Assembly (NCBI GenBank): GCA_964020085.1
Contig: OZ026595.1
Span: 674,501-738,500 of the forward strand
Reading direction: 5' to 3'
Length of the DNA stretch: 64,000 bases
DNA from: Micromussa lordhowensis
Taxonomy: Eukaryota > Cnidaria > Anthozoa > Scleractinia > Lobophylliidae
Within the stretch, counting starts at the first letter, position 1. Each line of letters opens with the position of its first letter. A program made the translations under genes and the position numbers. Of the stretch, positions 48,401 to 58,650 are shown one piece after another. The notes under the pieces were generated by a model that had not been told where the DNA came from, made no database searches, and saw nothing but the letters and a program-made list of their open reading frames with translations.

Positions 48401-51400
48401 GCTTTGTATCGTGGATCCTTCTCTACCTTGCTGCGGATCTTGCGCCACTGTGATTTGCTGTCAAGCTTCTGTTCAGTTAGTAACTCCACAAAGTCATCGT
48501 GAATCTGTAGCAATTAACATAACAAAACAGAAAAACAAAAGTCAACTTTATATACTGCTAAGTGAATGTTTGAATGCGGTTTACGATTAAAATACTCACA
48601 GTGGCATCTTAACCCTTTGAGTCCTAATGGTTTAAACCTCTTTTCTTCATGTATTTAAATAAGAAAGCGAGTATGGACATTATGAGAATTTAGAAACTGA
48701 CTACCAATGATAAACTGTGTTTTTGAAAATAATTTCTCCCAACTAGTCATTCTAAAATGAAAAGGAGAATTAATGTTCATGTTGATACCAGGGATTAAGT
48801 TTGCAGTGTTCATGTACCTTAGCATCACTACATGTACATGTACATCGCAAGCACCGATAGATTATTGCCATTTTCGTTCATTATTTTTCATTGTGAAGTT
48901 TCTTAAGGACAAAGCTTTCACCATTAATAGCCCCATTTCTTCAAGTGAATAGCAAATAATTATAGTGATATGGTTTGCGCAGTGCATCTTGAGCTAAGAA
49001 GCTGTGATAGTATATTTAAATTTCATTTAATGTTTTTTAGTTTTGTTTCCCTAATCAAAAAAAAATCCCAATTAATAAAATGTAATTTCAAGACTTTTGG
49101 ATAATAATGTGACATCTTTTTAAGATAACATCATTAAATTGAAAACCAGCAAAACCAAGTGGCAACAGTAAAGACTGTGAAACTTACAACATAAGAATGT
49201 TAGCAAACAGTCCTCTTTGCTAGAAAATCAGCACAAACAACATGTACATTTGTACATGTAGGGCACATCTCAAGTGTGAGTACTACATAGTTATAAAGTA
49301 ATGGCTAGGATGTTGATCTGTCAACTTCACTTCACAGTTTGTTTTCATGTTTTATAGACTAGCTGGATTTAAGCCACAAACAGAAAGTCTATGGCAAAAA
49401 GTTTCCTAGATCTGAAAGAAATATCTTCATTGCAGTGCAAGAAGTGTGACAGTTTGAACAAAGCTTGTACCAGATTTTAAATGATTTAGTTTGGATTTGA
49501 ATTATGTGACTGTATTTTAACAATTCACGGTTGGGGGGCTGGCTGGCTGTGTTTTACATGTAAGGGGGAAGAGTGGGAGAGTGGAGGGACAAGGCTTTAG
49601 CCAGACAGCAGTCAATGACAGAAAACTAGTTATAACAAGTTTACTTTCTTAAACATTTACAGGTGGATGTAAAATTCTTTTTCAAATCCCGTGGGAAGCA
49701 TGGGTAAGAGAGTAACAAAATCTACAGCATCTGGAATAAAGTACTTGCTTGACACAAAAATAAATATATTGTCTGAACAAGAGTACTTTGCAGCCTAAAT
49801 ATTTTGAGAATAATGGTAAAAAAAGGAATCTGTTGTGCAAAGATGCACCCTAAGGAAAGATCTCAGACTGTTTTCTCTAAGAAAATAAAAGACTGCGACT
49901 GCAGTAATATTTCCACGACTACATTCTGTTAAAACACCGATTACTACTGTAACGTACATAAAAAAAATGCAAAACACCTCAACAGAATGCTCATGTACCG
50001 TGAAAGATAAACAACATCTTGGTTATCATTACAGTACATGAACAAATCTAAGCACTGAAGATATAAATGCTATGAAAAGACTCAGTTACCTTGTGGGGCA
50101 GGTTAAACACTGAACAGACAGATGAAAAAAGAAGCAACATGATAATTCACTGTAGGCCAAGGCTACCTTGCCAACTGTACGCTGTGTTGTATTGGACGGA
50201 CGGACACAAGGTTAACATAATACTGACAATCATTATGAAAAATGCCATAGTAGGGTTATGGGGACAATTCTAAATTTCATGGGAAATTGGAATTTTATTA
50301 TTTTATGGTAAAAAATAATGTAGCTCAGATGTACTGCAGTGTATAAATGTAGGTGCAGAATATAATTTTAAGAAAAGATAGCTGCAAGGAATTCTATTGA
50401 TTATACTCATGGGCTCGGGAAGTGTTATTGTAAAATAATTGCATTTTTCAAGGACCTACTACATTGTCATACATGTAGCACACTAGAAATACAAGGTTGG
50501 AATGCAATCAGAAAACATAAGCATCTTAATAATGCTTTATAAATAAAATAATATTAACTGTCTATCCTACATACATGTACACATTTGTAACATAATAAAG
50601 AATTCCCCAAAATGATTTGTGGCACATGTACATGTACAGTAAACAATGATACATATAACAAGAACTAAAATTAATTTACTTTGTTCATCTTAAATTAAAA
50701 AGAATGACATTCTTCAAAAAACAACACTCAGCCACTGCAACACTCTCCTAACATTCTGCTCCACTCTGGTACAAGCATTCCATTCCCTATTTTCCTCACG
50801 AGAATCAGTCCACTACCTTTCAGTTTCAGCATTCATCATGGCCTCACTCGTCCCCTTCATGGTACATACTGTATTTCACTTGCAACTTTCTTGCTCTTGT
50901 CACTCTTATCTCACCCCCTCCCCCACCAAACTACAAGATCCTCTCACATGCCTCTCCAAAGGAACAAAAGAACCAACCTTATCTTGCTTGAGTTTCAGAC
51001 TCTCTTTTTCCTTCTTCTTCAGCTCAGCCATGAACTCTGTAAAGAGACTCTCTCTGTCTTTCATTTTTTCTATGCCTTTGAATCGATCATCCTTTCCATA
51101 CTTCATGGCAAACTCACTGAAAGTTGATCTTAGGGAGAATGTACAACAGTGTTAAAGGTAATGCTACTGCAGTAGTTATAATTGTCAGTATCCACACAAG
51201 TACATGAACCTCCCACTCTTTGCACTCTTCTGAATGAACTACAGTTGTCTTGCAAAGTGTCTGCAAGATTTGCTTGTATGCTGCAACAAATATGAAAATT
51301 TTACTTACTTTCCTGCATTTCTAGCCTCTTCCACCAAAGCTTTAAACTCATCTTTCTTGGCCTTTAGTTTGCTTTTTCTTTCTTGCCTCTCCTCATCAGC

Positions 51401-54400
51401 TCGAGTGCGCACAAACTTTTCAAAACACTGCTTCCGTTCCTTTTGGGTTAGCAGTAAAAATCGGGGATCAAATACTATTTTTGGCAACTCCTTTTTCCCA
51501 AGTTGAAAATGCTGACACCTGGAGAAGGCAATGAAAAGAAGTGCACAAAGGTTTGTACTGTATCATACTTTCTTGTTTTTAGCTGCAAGTTTGCTGTTTA
51601 GAATAATAATTAGGTCCCTGAGTTTACAGACAGATATAAAATCATAATAATTACTTTGTGTAGTACTTAATTAAGTAACAGAACACTAAACATAATGTAT
51701 TTTACACACAATCTTTTGATAAATGACAAAATTAATGTTCTTGTTCGCTGCCAGATCCCTTAGTTCCCTCAATATTGAGTTTCACCAAGCCATGCCTAAA
51801 CATGTATTTCAATATTTGTTTCCATGGGGGAAGGTAGGTGATATTTAAGGGAGGGGAGGGGAGTTGCAAGTTTGCTGTTTAGAATAATAATTACATGTAA
51901 TTAGGTCCCTGAGTTTACAGACAGATATAAAATCATAATAATTACTTTGTGTAGTACTTAATTAAGTAACAGAACACTAAACATAATGTATTTTACACAC
52001 AATCTTTTGATAAATGACAAAATTAATGTTTTTGTTCGCTGCCAGATCCCTTAGTTCCCTCAATACTGAGTTTCACCAAGCCATGCCTAAACATGTATTT
52101 CAATATTTGTTTCCATGGGGGAAGGTAGGTGATATTTAAGGGAGGGGAGGGGAGGATAGTTTAGAAGCATTTTGCGCATGGAACCAAGTGATAACCTACC
52201 CCTCTTTCCAGCATCATATCTCTGAACTCTTTCATTCTGTCGTCAAGCGATAGCATTGTTTTCTTTTCTTTCACTGGGATATTTTTCATAGGTTGAACCA
52301 CAACCACAGGTTGTTCAACTTGAACTATCTCTTGTTGTTCAACATGTTCTGGCTGTGGCATTTCTTCCTTTGTTTCCTTGTCAATCATCTGCACATCATG
52401 TACTTCATCACTCTGGCTTGCCGTCCTTTATTATTTCAAACAACCAAAATAATAAGTATTCAACAGAAGCGTCTACGAAAAACCAACAGAAAGGTTGAGG
52501 AAGAAATGGGGCTGAGAGTGAAGGAGCCAAAAACTTGATCCACTGAAAGTTGAGCATGGTGGCAACTTTTGTTGCTGAGGTGAGTGAGCACACATCTGTT
52601 ATCTTAATGAACTAACTAAGTCTTCATACATTTTGTAAATTCTGCAAAACTAATTTATACATGTACACACTAAGCACACAAAAATGACATGCAGAACCAT
52701 GTGCAATATGCAAACCATTATGCGACTTTACTTAGAACTGAAACCCTCTTTGTATTTAAGCAAACCTAACTTTGCGAATTTGGAATAATTATTAGTAAAA
52801 TTTCAAAAAAGCCAAGTAGTAAATGCTCTGACCAGGTACATCTAATGCCATTATGGTTCTTTTTATTACAAAGAAAGAAGGTTCATAATATACTCATGAT
52901 ATTTTTACCTTTGTTTTTTAGCAGGAGGGCCTTCATCATTGTCTTCAATAACAGCAGCTGGGATATTGTTCTCTTTTTCTGTGTGAGCAGATATTATTAA
53001 ACAAAAAATTAAACTTCTCATTTCTACATTGTAAGTTACTATGAAACAAAAAAATCCACATCACATACTTAATTCTGTTGATGGCTGTTTTTTTGGAGGG
53101 CCCTTGTTAACGATCTCATCAACTTTTTCATTGTTCACAAGCTCATCAGGTTTCTCCCATATGGACAACCTTGTTGTGGGATTGAAAAAGAACATCTTTT
53201 CATCTCCTGTCCACACAACACACCAGCTTGTTCCTGGAATAAGTTGACTAGCCACTGGTTTGCTACTGTCTCCATCTTCCTCTTGATTTTCTTCTTTTTC
53301 TGCTTCTTCACCCTCCTTCTCTTCCTCTGCTTTTACAAAAAAGGTGAATGAAATACAGTAAACACAAGTACTATAAAGTAACATTTGACAACTAGAATAT
53401 CACAAAAAGGCCACGTAATAAGCAGCACAATGGTTCTGAAAGCGTAATGAGACAAGGTAGAATAATTATTTCTTATGAAGCTTCATCTACATGTACATTT
53501 GTAGCAATCACCTACATACAGCTGCACATGTACAAAAGAAAATGAAATGACCACATAATATTTGCACTATGTACAAGTCGTGTAATGGTACATGTATAGC
53601 CACAACAGCATAATTTTCTTTCCATTTTAGAATTCAACACTGTCTTCACATGTTCAGCTGCAAGCAAGTCCAGGATAATTCTGGCACTAATAAGACAATG
53701 AAGTTTAGAAAGAAGTTCATTATAAAGTGGTAGAAAAATAATAGTCATGTTATGGAGTTAACCTATATAGCACAATAGAACACCAGTCCTGTCTAAACAT
53801 GTGCCTACCTTTAGCCGCTTCATTATCTTCACTGTTCTCCTGTCCTTTGTCATTACCACCCGGGGGCTTGTCCTTATCTCCAGCATCCCCCTGAGAGGAT
53901 GACTCTGGCAAGATACCAGGACCCCCTGCAGGCAAGGGCTGTTGCTGTATTCCTGGTCGAATGAGTCCTGGGAAAAGTACAGGGGGAAGCATTCCAGGAG
54001 GAGGCATTCCTTGTTAAGACAAAAAAAAAACATTTTTTTTAATTAAGGACCCCTGTTACCTCTTCCCAACATCCTTTGTTCCACCGTAAACCTTGATGAT
54101 TACATTAGTACAAAGTGTACATATATAACAGTGCAGCTCAGATATAAGCGAACTACGCATACGCGTATTATACGAGCGTATTTTGCGTATACGCGTATGT
54201 CAATACGCGCACATACGCTCGTATATACGCGAGTATATGTCTCTTTGTTATGCATTCCCATAAGTTTCTTGTATGAAGCATTGTTGGTCGAACAAAAGAC
54301 TTCAAAAACAAAATTTGCATATTGTTTAAGCGACATGCTGATCAGTGAAAGCTATCATATTTCAAGTGTTCGATCACTTCGCAAATTCACTGATACCGTT

Positions 54401-57400
54401 TCTTTGACACTTGCTTGATCTTAAGCTACCAAAAATGGGAAGCAAAATTGAAACAGTCGCTTGAAGTCCCTATTCTAACACGTGAACTTTATGTTTTGAC
54501 AAGGAAAAATCTGTGTTTCGGCATGTGTCGGCAAGTCGTTTGCGAAATGTTTATCGTCTGAATTTAGTGTTCTTAAGATCCTTGTCGAAAAAATGTTATC
54601 TCCGGTTATATTTGACACAGATCATTCATTCAAACGATAAATTGCTCATTCTTTAACCAAATTATTGTTTATCAAAGTTTCTATGGTGCGCCGCTCACGT
54701 TTAGTTTGTTTTTTACTTCAAGGAAAAGTTCTGTGTTTCGATACGCTTCGGCAAGTCTCTTGCGAGATGTTTATTGTCTAAAGCGTTCCGAAGACCTTAT
54801 CAAAAAAATTATATCTCCGGTTATATTTTGACACAAATCGTTCATTCAAACGATAAAATGCTCATTCCTTGACGGGAAAAATGGTTTATCCAAGTTTCTA
54901 TGGCGCACCGCTCACATTTAGTTATTTTGTACTTCAAGGGAAAGTTCTGTGTTTTGGCACGCGTCGGCAAGTCTCTTGCGAGATGTTTATTGTCTAAAGC
55001 GTTGGTTCTATTTGACACAGATCCTTCTTTCAATTGCTCTTTCTTTAACCAAATAATTGTTTATCGAAGTTTCTACGGTGCGCCGCTCACATTTTGTTAT
55101 TTTTAACTTTCTTCAAGGAAAAGTTGTTTGTTTGGGCATGTGTTTTCAAGTTGCTTGCTTGGTCCGTGTTTACTTGTGTCGAAAAAAATTATCTTTCGGT
55201 TGTGTTTGCTCCATGAAGATGGGATTGTTGAAGCATAAGAGCAAAATAATCTCCCTTTTAATTACTATTCAGTCAGTTAATTTTCTGTCAGAGTGCCCAA
55301 TTGCAAAATATACGGGTATTCAAAATAATGAAAACTCTATCTCGCTCTGTGGCAAGCTGTCAAGCCATTGAAAACAACAATGACCTGTTAAGAAAAGAAG
55401 AAACAATAGGTTAGCTCATACATACTAATGAGGCATACGCGTATATACTGTATACGCGTATGTGTGTATATGCATACGCGTATACGCATATTGGGCTGAT
55501 GCGAATTACGCATATATTTTGGTTCGGACATATCTGAGCTGCACTGTACACTATACACCTCATCAGCTAAGGAATTTGTCACATCAAACAGCTATCTCAT
55601 TAACACATGCATGTGGCGTACCTGGTGGTAGCATCCCTTGCATTGGGGGTGGCATCTGGTCCATCTCCTTAGGCCGCTCCCATGTTGACTGTAGGGTTCT
55701 GGAGTTGTAGTAATACACTCTTCCATCTGCTGTGCGATGCTCAGACCACTCACTGCTAGGGCCAGGTGGCATTCCCAAAGGAGGAGGCATTGGCAGTCCT
55801 GGAGGGGGCATGCCTGGTGGAGGAATACGTGGTGGCGGCATCATACCAGGAATCATTCCAGGCGGAGGAAGTCGAGGTGGTGGCATACCAGGGACAAATG
55901 CTCCAGGTGGTGGAATAACAGGATTGCTAGGTTAGTAAGAAAAGTTGTCATAACGTAAGTAAAGAGTTCAACCAACTACTGATTTAAACCCATCACATGT
56001 ATATGACTGATTGAATGTACAGTGTATAGTTAGTCAATGCACATTTCTGTCAGGGTTACTACTGGACTGTCCAGCAACAAATTCACTTTTCAAGACCTAC
56101 AAATTATGTTTTTAAAATTTCAATGAATTTCAGTAATTTTTATAGACTTGTTTACTCTATACTTGTAAATCCATATCTTAATAATAGTTGGTATACTATA
56201 CATTATTTTGCAATATACAGTGTATTATGTGGATACAAAAATTATACCTTTGTTGTGGAAGCTTATCAGGTGTAGCAGTTGTAGTGCTTGTCTGCTGCTG
56301 TGCACCAGTCTGTTGCTGGTTCTGATTCTGTTGTTGATCACTCGCTTTTGCTGTATCTTGCTCCACAGCAGGGTTTTGTTGTTGTTGTTGTTGTCCTTCT
56401 GTAGGAACATTCTGACCCTGATAAATGGACACAAATATTGTGCACATGTTATCTGTTGCGCCAAAAGGAAATCAAGTCAAGTTTGCAACACCTACATGTA
56501 CATGTAACAATCTTGCCCAGTTTTTTACTGTCCATGCTGCATTGTGCCAAAATCCAGTAATACTTGTATTGTTTCAAACCAGCAACTTGCACTTAAAAGA
56601 TTCGGCACTCGAAAGAAACTGCACAACCTCACACAGCTGGAACGCACAACACGTGTGACTCAAAAAACCCTGTATGTCACATCATGGCACATGGTCCCCT
56701 GTCCACAGCTTACATGTACATGTACCAGCAGTGGCTTGATTTTAAGTTAGCCTGAATTACATTTAGCCACATTTAACCTGCACAGGACAGTAACAGTGAA
56801 CAGTGTATTAAGCATAAACTGTCCACTAAAATTAGTTATTAAGCAATAGTTTGAATTTATGTACATATAGACGTAATATATTATAGTAGAAGTTTGCAGT
56901 ATTTTGTACTCGTATACATGTACAGTAAGTAATAATGTGTAGTTTAGAACAATGTTGTCAATATAAAGTTCAGTGAGACATTTCTATTATTACAAAAACA
57001 ATTAGTCTTTAGATCACTAATGGCCAATAACTACATTATACACTGTTGTCTGGTCAATGTTTTAATAAAAATTGACAGACATACATGTACACACATGTAC
57101 CTGAATCTGTTGTGTTGGTTGTTGAACCTGTTGTCCTGGTTGAGCAGAAGCAGAAGGCTGATTCTGTGTTGGGGTGGTAACTAGATTTTTTGGTTTCTCC
57201 CATGCCGACTCTCTGGTTCTCGCATTGTAATAATAAACCTTTCCTTCAGCAGTCTTATGCTCAAGCCACAAGTCTCCATTAGCATCAATCATGGGAGGAT
57301 CTTTGTTCTGCAGCAGCTGCTGCTGTTGTTGCATCTGCAACTGCATCTGCTGCTGGTTCGGCATCATAGGAGGCGGCATTTGATTTGGCATCATTGGCCG

Positions 57401-57868
57401 TGACTATAATCATGTTTATTAGATGCAAAGATTAATTTTATAGTCATTATAGATTAGCAACTTAATGGTAAAAGTGTAAAGGTATGATTACATGAATGTA
57501 AACTCTCTATTTTCACAAGGCTTCTCTCTTCAAGAAATGGAAAACATTGGGTAACTTTTTTATGTGTTTAATGTTTATTTGCTTTATATGTACCAGCCCT
57601 GGAATAATTACACAAAGGAACCGATCATTAAATAAAATACCTGCATATTGGGTAACATAGGAGCATTCCCTTGAGGTCCTCCAAAAGGTGGTCTCATATT
57701 GTTCATCGCATTCCTTGGATCAAACGGTCCTCGCATAAAAGGGCTTGGTGGCTGTCCTAGGAGAGATCCTCTGGGACTTTGTCCAGCAGGCCCACGAGGT
57801 GGTGGTCCTCTCATGTTTGGTGGGAGAGCCCTTTGGGACATAAGGGGTGGTGGCATGTTGTGCCTCAT
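39406..57868 (-). CDS. TCERG1: Transcription elongation regulator 1 (CA150)
   Basis: Seventeen coding exons: 57641-57868, 57101-57403, 56248-56417, 55622-55926, 53809-54009, 53069-53329, 52909-52978, 52200-52425, 51309-51518, 50978-51129, 48340-48504, 42454-42636, 41644-41823, 41195-41278, 40351-40451, 40139-40199 and 39406-39552. Length is 1,014 residues once two single-base insertions (51309-51518 and 50978-51129) are discounted. Order: Pro/Met/Arg-rich N-terminus (1-76), WW1 (~119-150), Gln-rich segment, WW2 (~291-322), acidic Glu-rich linker, WW3 (~435-468), then six FF domains from ~580 to the end, ending with GPPPPP. TCERG1 is nuclear: WW domains bind splicing factor SF1/U2AF-type proline motifs and FF domains bind the phosphorylated RNA polymerase II tail, linking elongation to splicing. 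WW domains keep both tryptophans (third one Trp-Trp too). It lacks the vertebrate Gln-Ala tract. Start is ATGAGGCAC in a good ACC context. Confidence 0.93.
41990..42154 (-). repeat. tRNA-derived SINE
   Basis: On the minus strand, a GGTGGCCCAATTGTTTGTGC A-box region and CTGGACTCCAGA anticodon-arm-like hairpin are followed by GGGTTTCTCCCTGGCTGGGG (degenerate B box) and TCATTGCTTTGTGTTCTTTG, CACTCTCACAGTG. This matches the layout of a SINE family common in anthozoan genomes (from memory). In a TCERG1 intron. Confidence 0.7.
42736..43230. repeat. Probable interspersed repeat with TATATAGCGC motif
   Basis: Starts with an AAT repeat, then TTCATTTATATAGCGCTC and ACTTGCCCGGGGCGC. TTTATATAGCGC next to short AAT runs recurs in dispersed repeats of marine invertebrates (from memory). 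No frame. Confidence 0.4.
43350..43455. repeat. 106-bp flanking duplication, left copy
   Basis: Starts CAATCACACTATATGAAC and ends AATACTAAT, with (CAATAA), (CAA) and (AAT) runs. Identical to 47783-47888. Confidence 0.85.
43456..43918. repeat. Element repeat B2
   Basis: 463-bp direct repeat of 44337-44799, 881 bp apart. Internally it holds a minisatellite with GG[TC]GGTTAGCGGACAC units (at least five). The 130-residue minus-strand frame in it is a by-product of this repeat. Confidence 0.85.
44337..44799. repeat. Element repeat B1
   Basis: Copy of B2 with the same minisatellite; adjacent to the recombinase end. Confidence 0.85.
44930..45845 (-). pseudogene. Retrotransposon tyrosine recombinase, frameshifted
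   Basis: A SAM-like N-terminal domain begins near 45845 ([17 protein letters not shown]) and runs in one frame into the catalytic domain with the first Arg in FGFLRSSEF. That frame stops at 45097; after a one-base shift near 45100 the C-terminal part continues with [12 protein letters not shown] (H-x-x-R box), LGRWSSN and a Tyr in NCYTQYI. All catalytic residues of a tyrosine recombinase are therefore present but split across two frames. Confidence 0.75.
45831..47554 (-). pseudogene. Retrotransposon reverse transcriptase-RNase H, frameshifted
   Basis: The first frame (to about 46715) holds RT motifs: [44 protein letters not shown] and HYLDNYF, where YLDN replaces the usual catalytic YLDD. 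A one-base shift near 46700-46730 moves to the second frame (to 45831), with RT thumb ([10 protein letters not shown]) and RNase [25 protein letters not shown] and [12 protein letters not shown] keep the D-E-D-D residues. The shift and the changed RT active site suggest a dead copy. Confidence 0.75.
47442..47782 (-). pseudogene. Retrotransposon gag remnant with two zinc fingers
   Basis: From the truncation point, [10 protein letters not shown] leads into a CCHC knuckle, a Ser/Pro/Thr-rich linker and [13 protein letters not shown]...[10 protein letters not shown], the CCCH-type finger found in gag of DIRS-order elements. The frame stops at 47442, overlapping the next frame by ~110 bases. The hydrophobic start seen upstream is translation of the AAT/CAA-rich flank and is not gag. 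Confidence 0.7.
47783..47888. repeat. 106-bp flanking duplication, right copy
   Basis: Same as 43350-43455; together they bracket the retrotransposon exactly. Confidence 0.85.
48010..48184. repeat. ~175-bp fold-back MITE
   Basis: Outer arms GTTGCAGGTCAAAATGAAAT / ATTTCATTTTGACCTGCAAC, middle TTCAGGTTAAAATGA / TCATTTTAACCTGAA, inner CCTAATTATTCATG / CATGAATAATTAGG. It lies ~120 bp beyond the retrotransposon flank in the same TCERG1 intron. Confidence 0.7.
50978..51129 (-). CDS. TCERG1: TCERG1 FF2 exon with apparent +1 base
   Basis: The previous exon ends in phase 2 and joins at 51129 to give K-S-T-F, aligned with A-T-F of orthologues. A T4 run at about 51120-51123 must be T3 to continue [16 protein letters not shown]; as written the frame stops. 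An alternative acceptor (TTTTCAG, exon start 51116) restores frame but deletes four conserved residues. Confidence 0.75.
51309..51518 (-). CDS. TCERG1: TCERG1 FF1 exon with apparent +1 base
   Basis: Joining from the previous exon in phase 0 the frame gives VSAFSTWEK, matching the FF1 start of TCERG1 orthologues exactly. Then an A5 run at about 51489-51493 (plus-strand T5) would need to be A4 to continue as [10 protein letters not shown], the conserved FF1 continuation. Uncorrected, the frame stops a few codons later. A nearby in-frame acceptor, TCAG before CAT, would avoid the break but lose the conserved Trp. Confidence 0.8.
51584..52154. repeat. ~280-bp tandem duplication in a TCERG1 intron
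   Basis: Copy 1 is 51584-51863, copy 2 is 51865-52154. They are nearly identical; copy 2 carries an extra ~10 bp (ACATGTAATT-like) and a few substitutions. Both end in GGGAGGGGAGGGGAG. It fills the intron between the exons 52200-52425 and 51309-51518. Confidence 0.85.
54129..55546. mobile_element. ~1.4-kb non-autonomous TIR element
   Basis: Left end CAGTGCAGCTCAGATATA (54129), right end ATATCTGAGCTGCACTG (55546). Just inside each end lies an array of TACGCGTATACGCG-type words. The interior has three or four ~200-bp repeats with GTTCTGTGTTTCG, TCGGCAAGTC and TTGCGA[GA]ATGTTTATTGTCT. No transposase frame. Flanks (ATATATAA and TACACTAT) do not show a clean target duplication. In a TCERG1 intron between exons 55622-55926 and 53809-54009. 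Confidence 0.7.
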
Positions 57869-57937
57869 GGTTTTCTACAAGAATAATAAAAATGTGGATA
57901 AATGATGAGTGAGATGGTGACTTTGATAAAGTGTAAC

Positions 57938-58023
57938 AAATGAAGAAGCATTCTCAAGTGAATTACTCTGCAGAGAATTTATTTTTCTTAGTAATTAATT
58001 CACATGAGAACGCTTCTTCATTT
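57938..58023. repeat. Fold-back repeat, ~30-bp arms
   Basis: AAATGAAGAAGC..TTCTCA at the left pairs with TGAGAA..GCTTCTTCATTT at the right; GTGAATTA/TAATTCAC also pairs. First TCERG1 intron. Confidence 0.6.
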
Positions 58024-58533
58024 ATTTCAATAATAAAAATGTTGAGGTGTCAAACTGCCCAAACACACTGCATTAGAAATAAAGAAAAACACACTTTTCT
58101 TGGGAAAATATCACTCATTACATGTATATGCAATGGTACTTTTACATGTATATGCAATGGTGCACTCATCCGTTTAAAATCTTTAGGAGCTATAGCAAAT
58201 ATTCAAATGCGATGGTGATGACTATACTGTAACGGCAAGACAAATTTTGCAAACTACAGAAAGTGACATAAAAATGAAAATTATTGCGGAGTTTTACCGG
58301 CGAGTAAAATAAGAATCAGCTTCGAAGGAAGATCTTTACGTGAGCTTTTCACCTGTGTCATAACTCAACATATGGCTAACTGATCGAAGACGAAACAAAA
58401 GCTAAACTTTTACCCAATTTGTTGTGGACCGTTTCACCAATGACATGTAACATTGAATGCTTTTAACTAATTCCTCGCGACATATAGCGTCTTGAGTTGT
58501 AGTAATGCAAAAGACGTCAAGAGAAAGTCTTAC

Positions 58534-58650
58534 CCTTTGAGTGAGTATCAATTACAGAGAGATCACAGGGAAATTCTGCTCGCAAATGTGCTAAAGATCA
58601 AACAGACTCAAACAGCAAGGAGGACCGCCATCTTTACTTCCCATGATTCA
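58534..58650 (-). promoter_or_regulatory. TCERG1 5' non-coding exon with YY1-like site and uORFs
   Basis: A GTAAGAC donor follows 58534 and the facing acceptor (CTTGTAG) is five or six bases before the coding ATG in the next exon. AAGATGGCGG at 58625-58634 (minus strand) is a YY1-type core-promoter element, often just downstream of transcription starts. Two overlapping short uORFs begin here (ATGGGAAGT and ATGGCGGTC), both ending before the donor. The transcription start is near 58.65 kb by inference. Confidence 0.55.
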
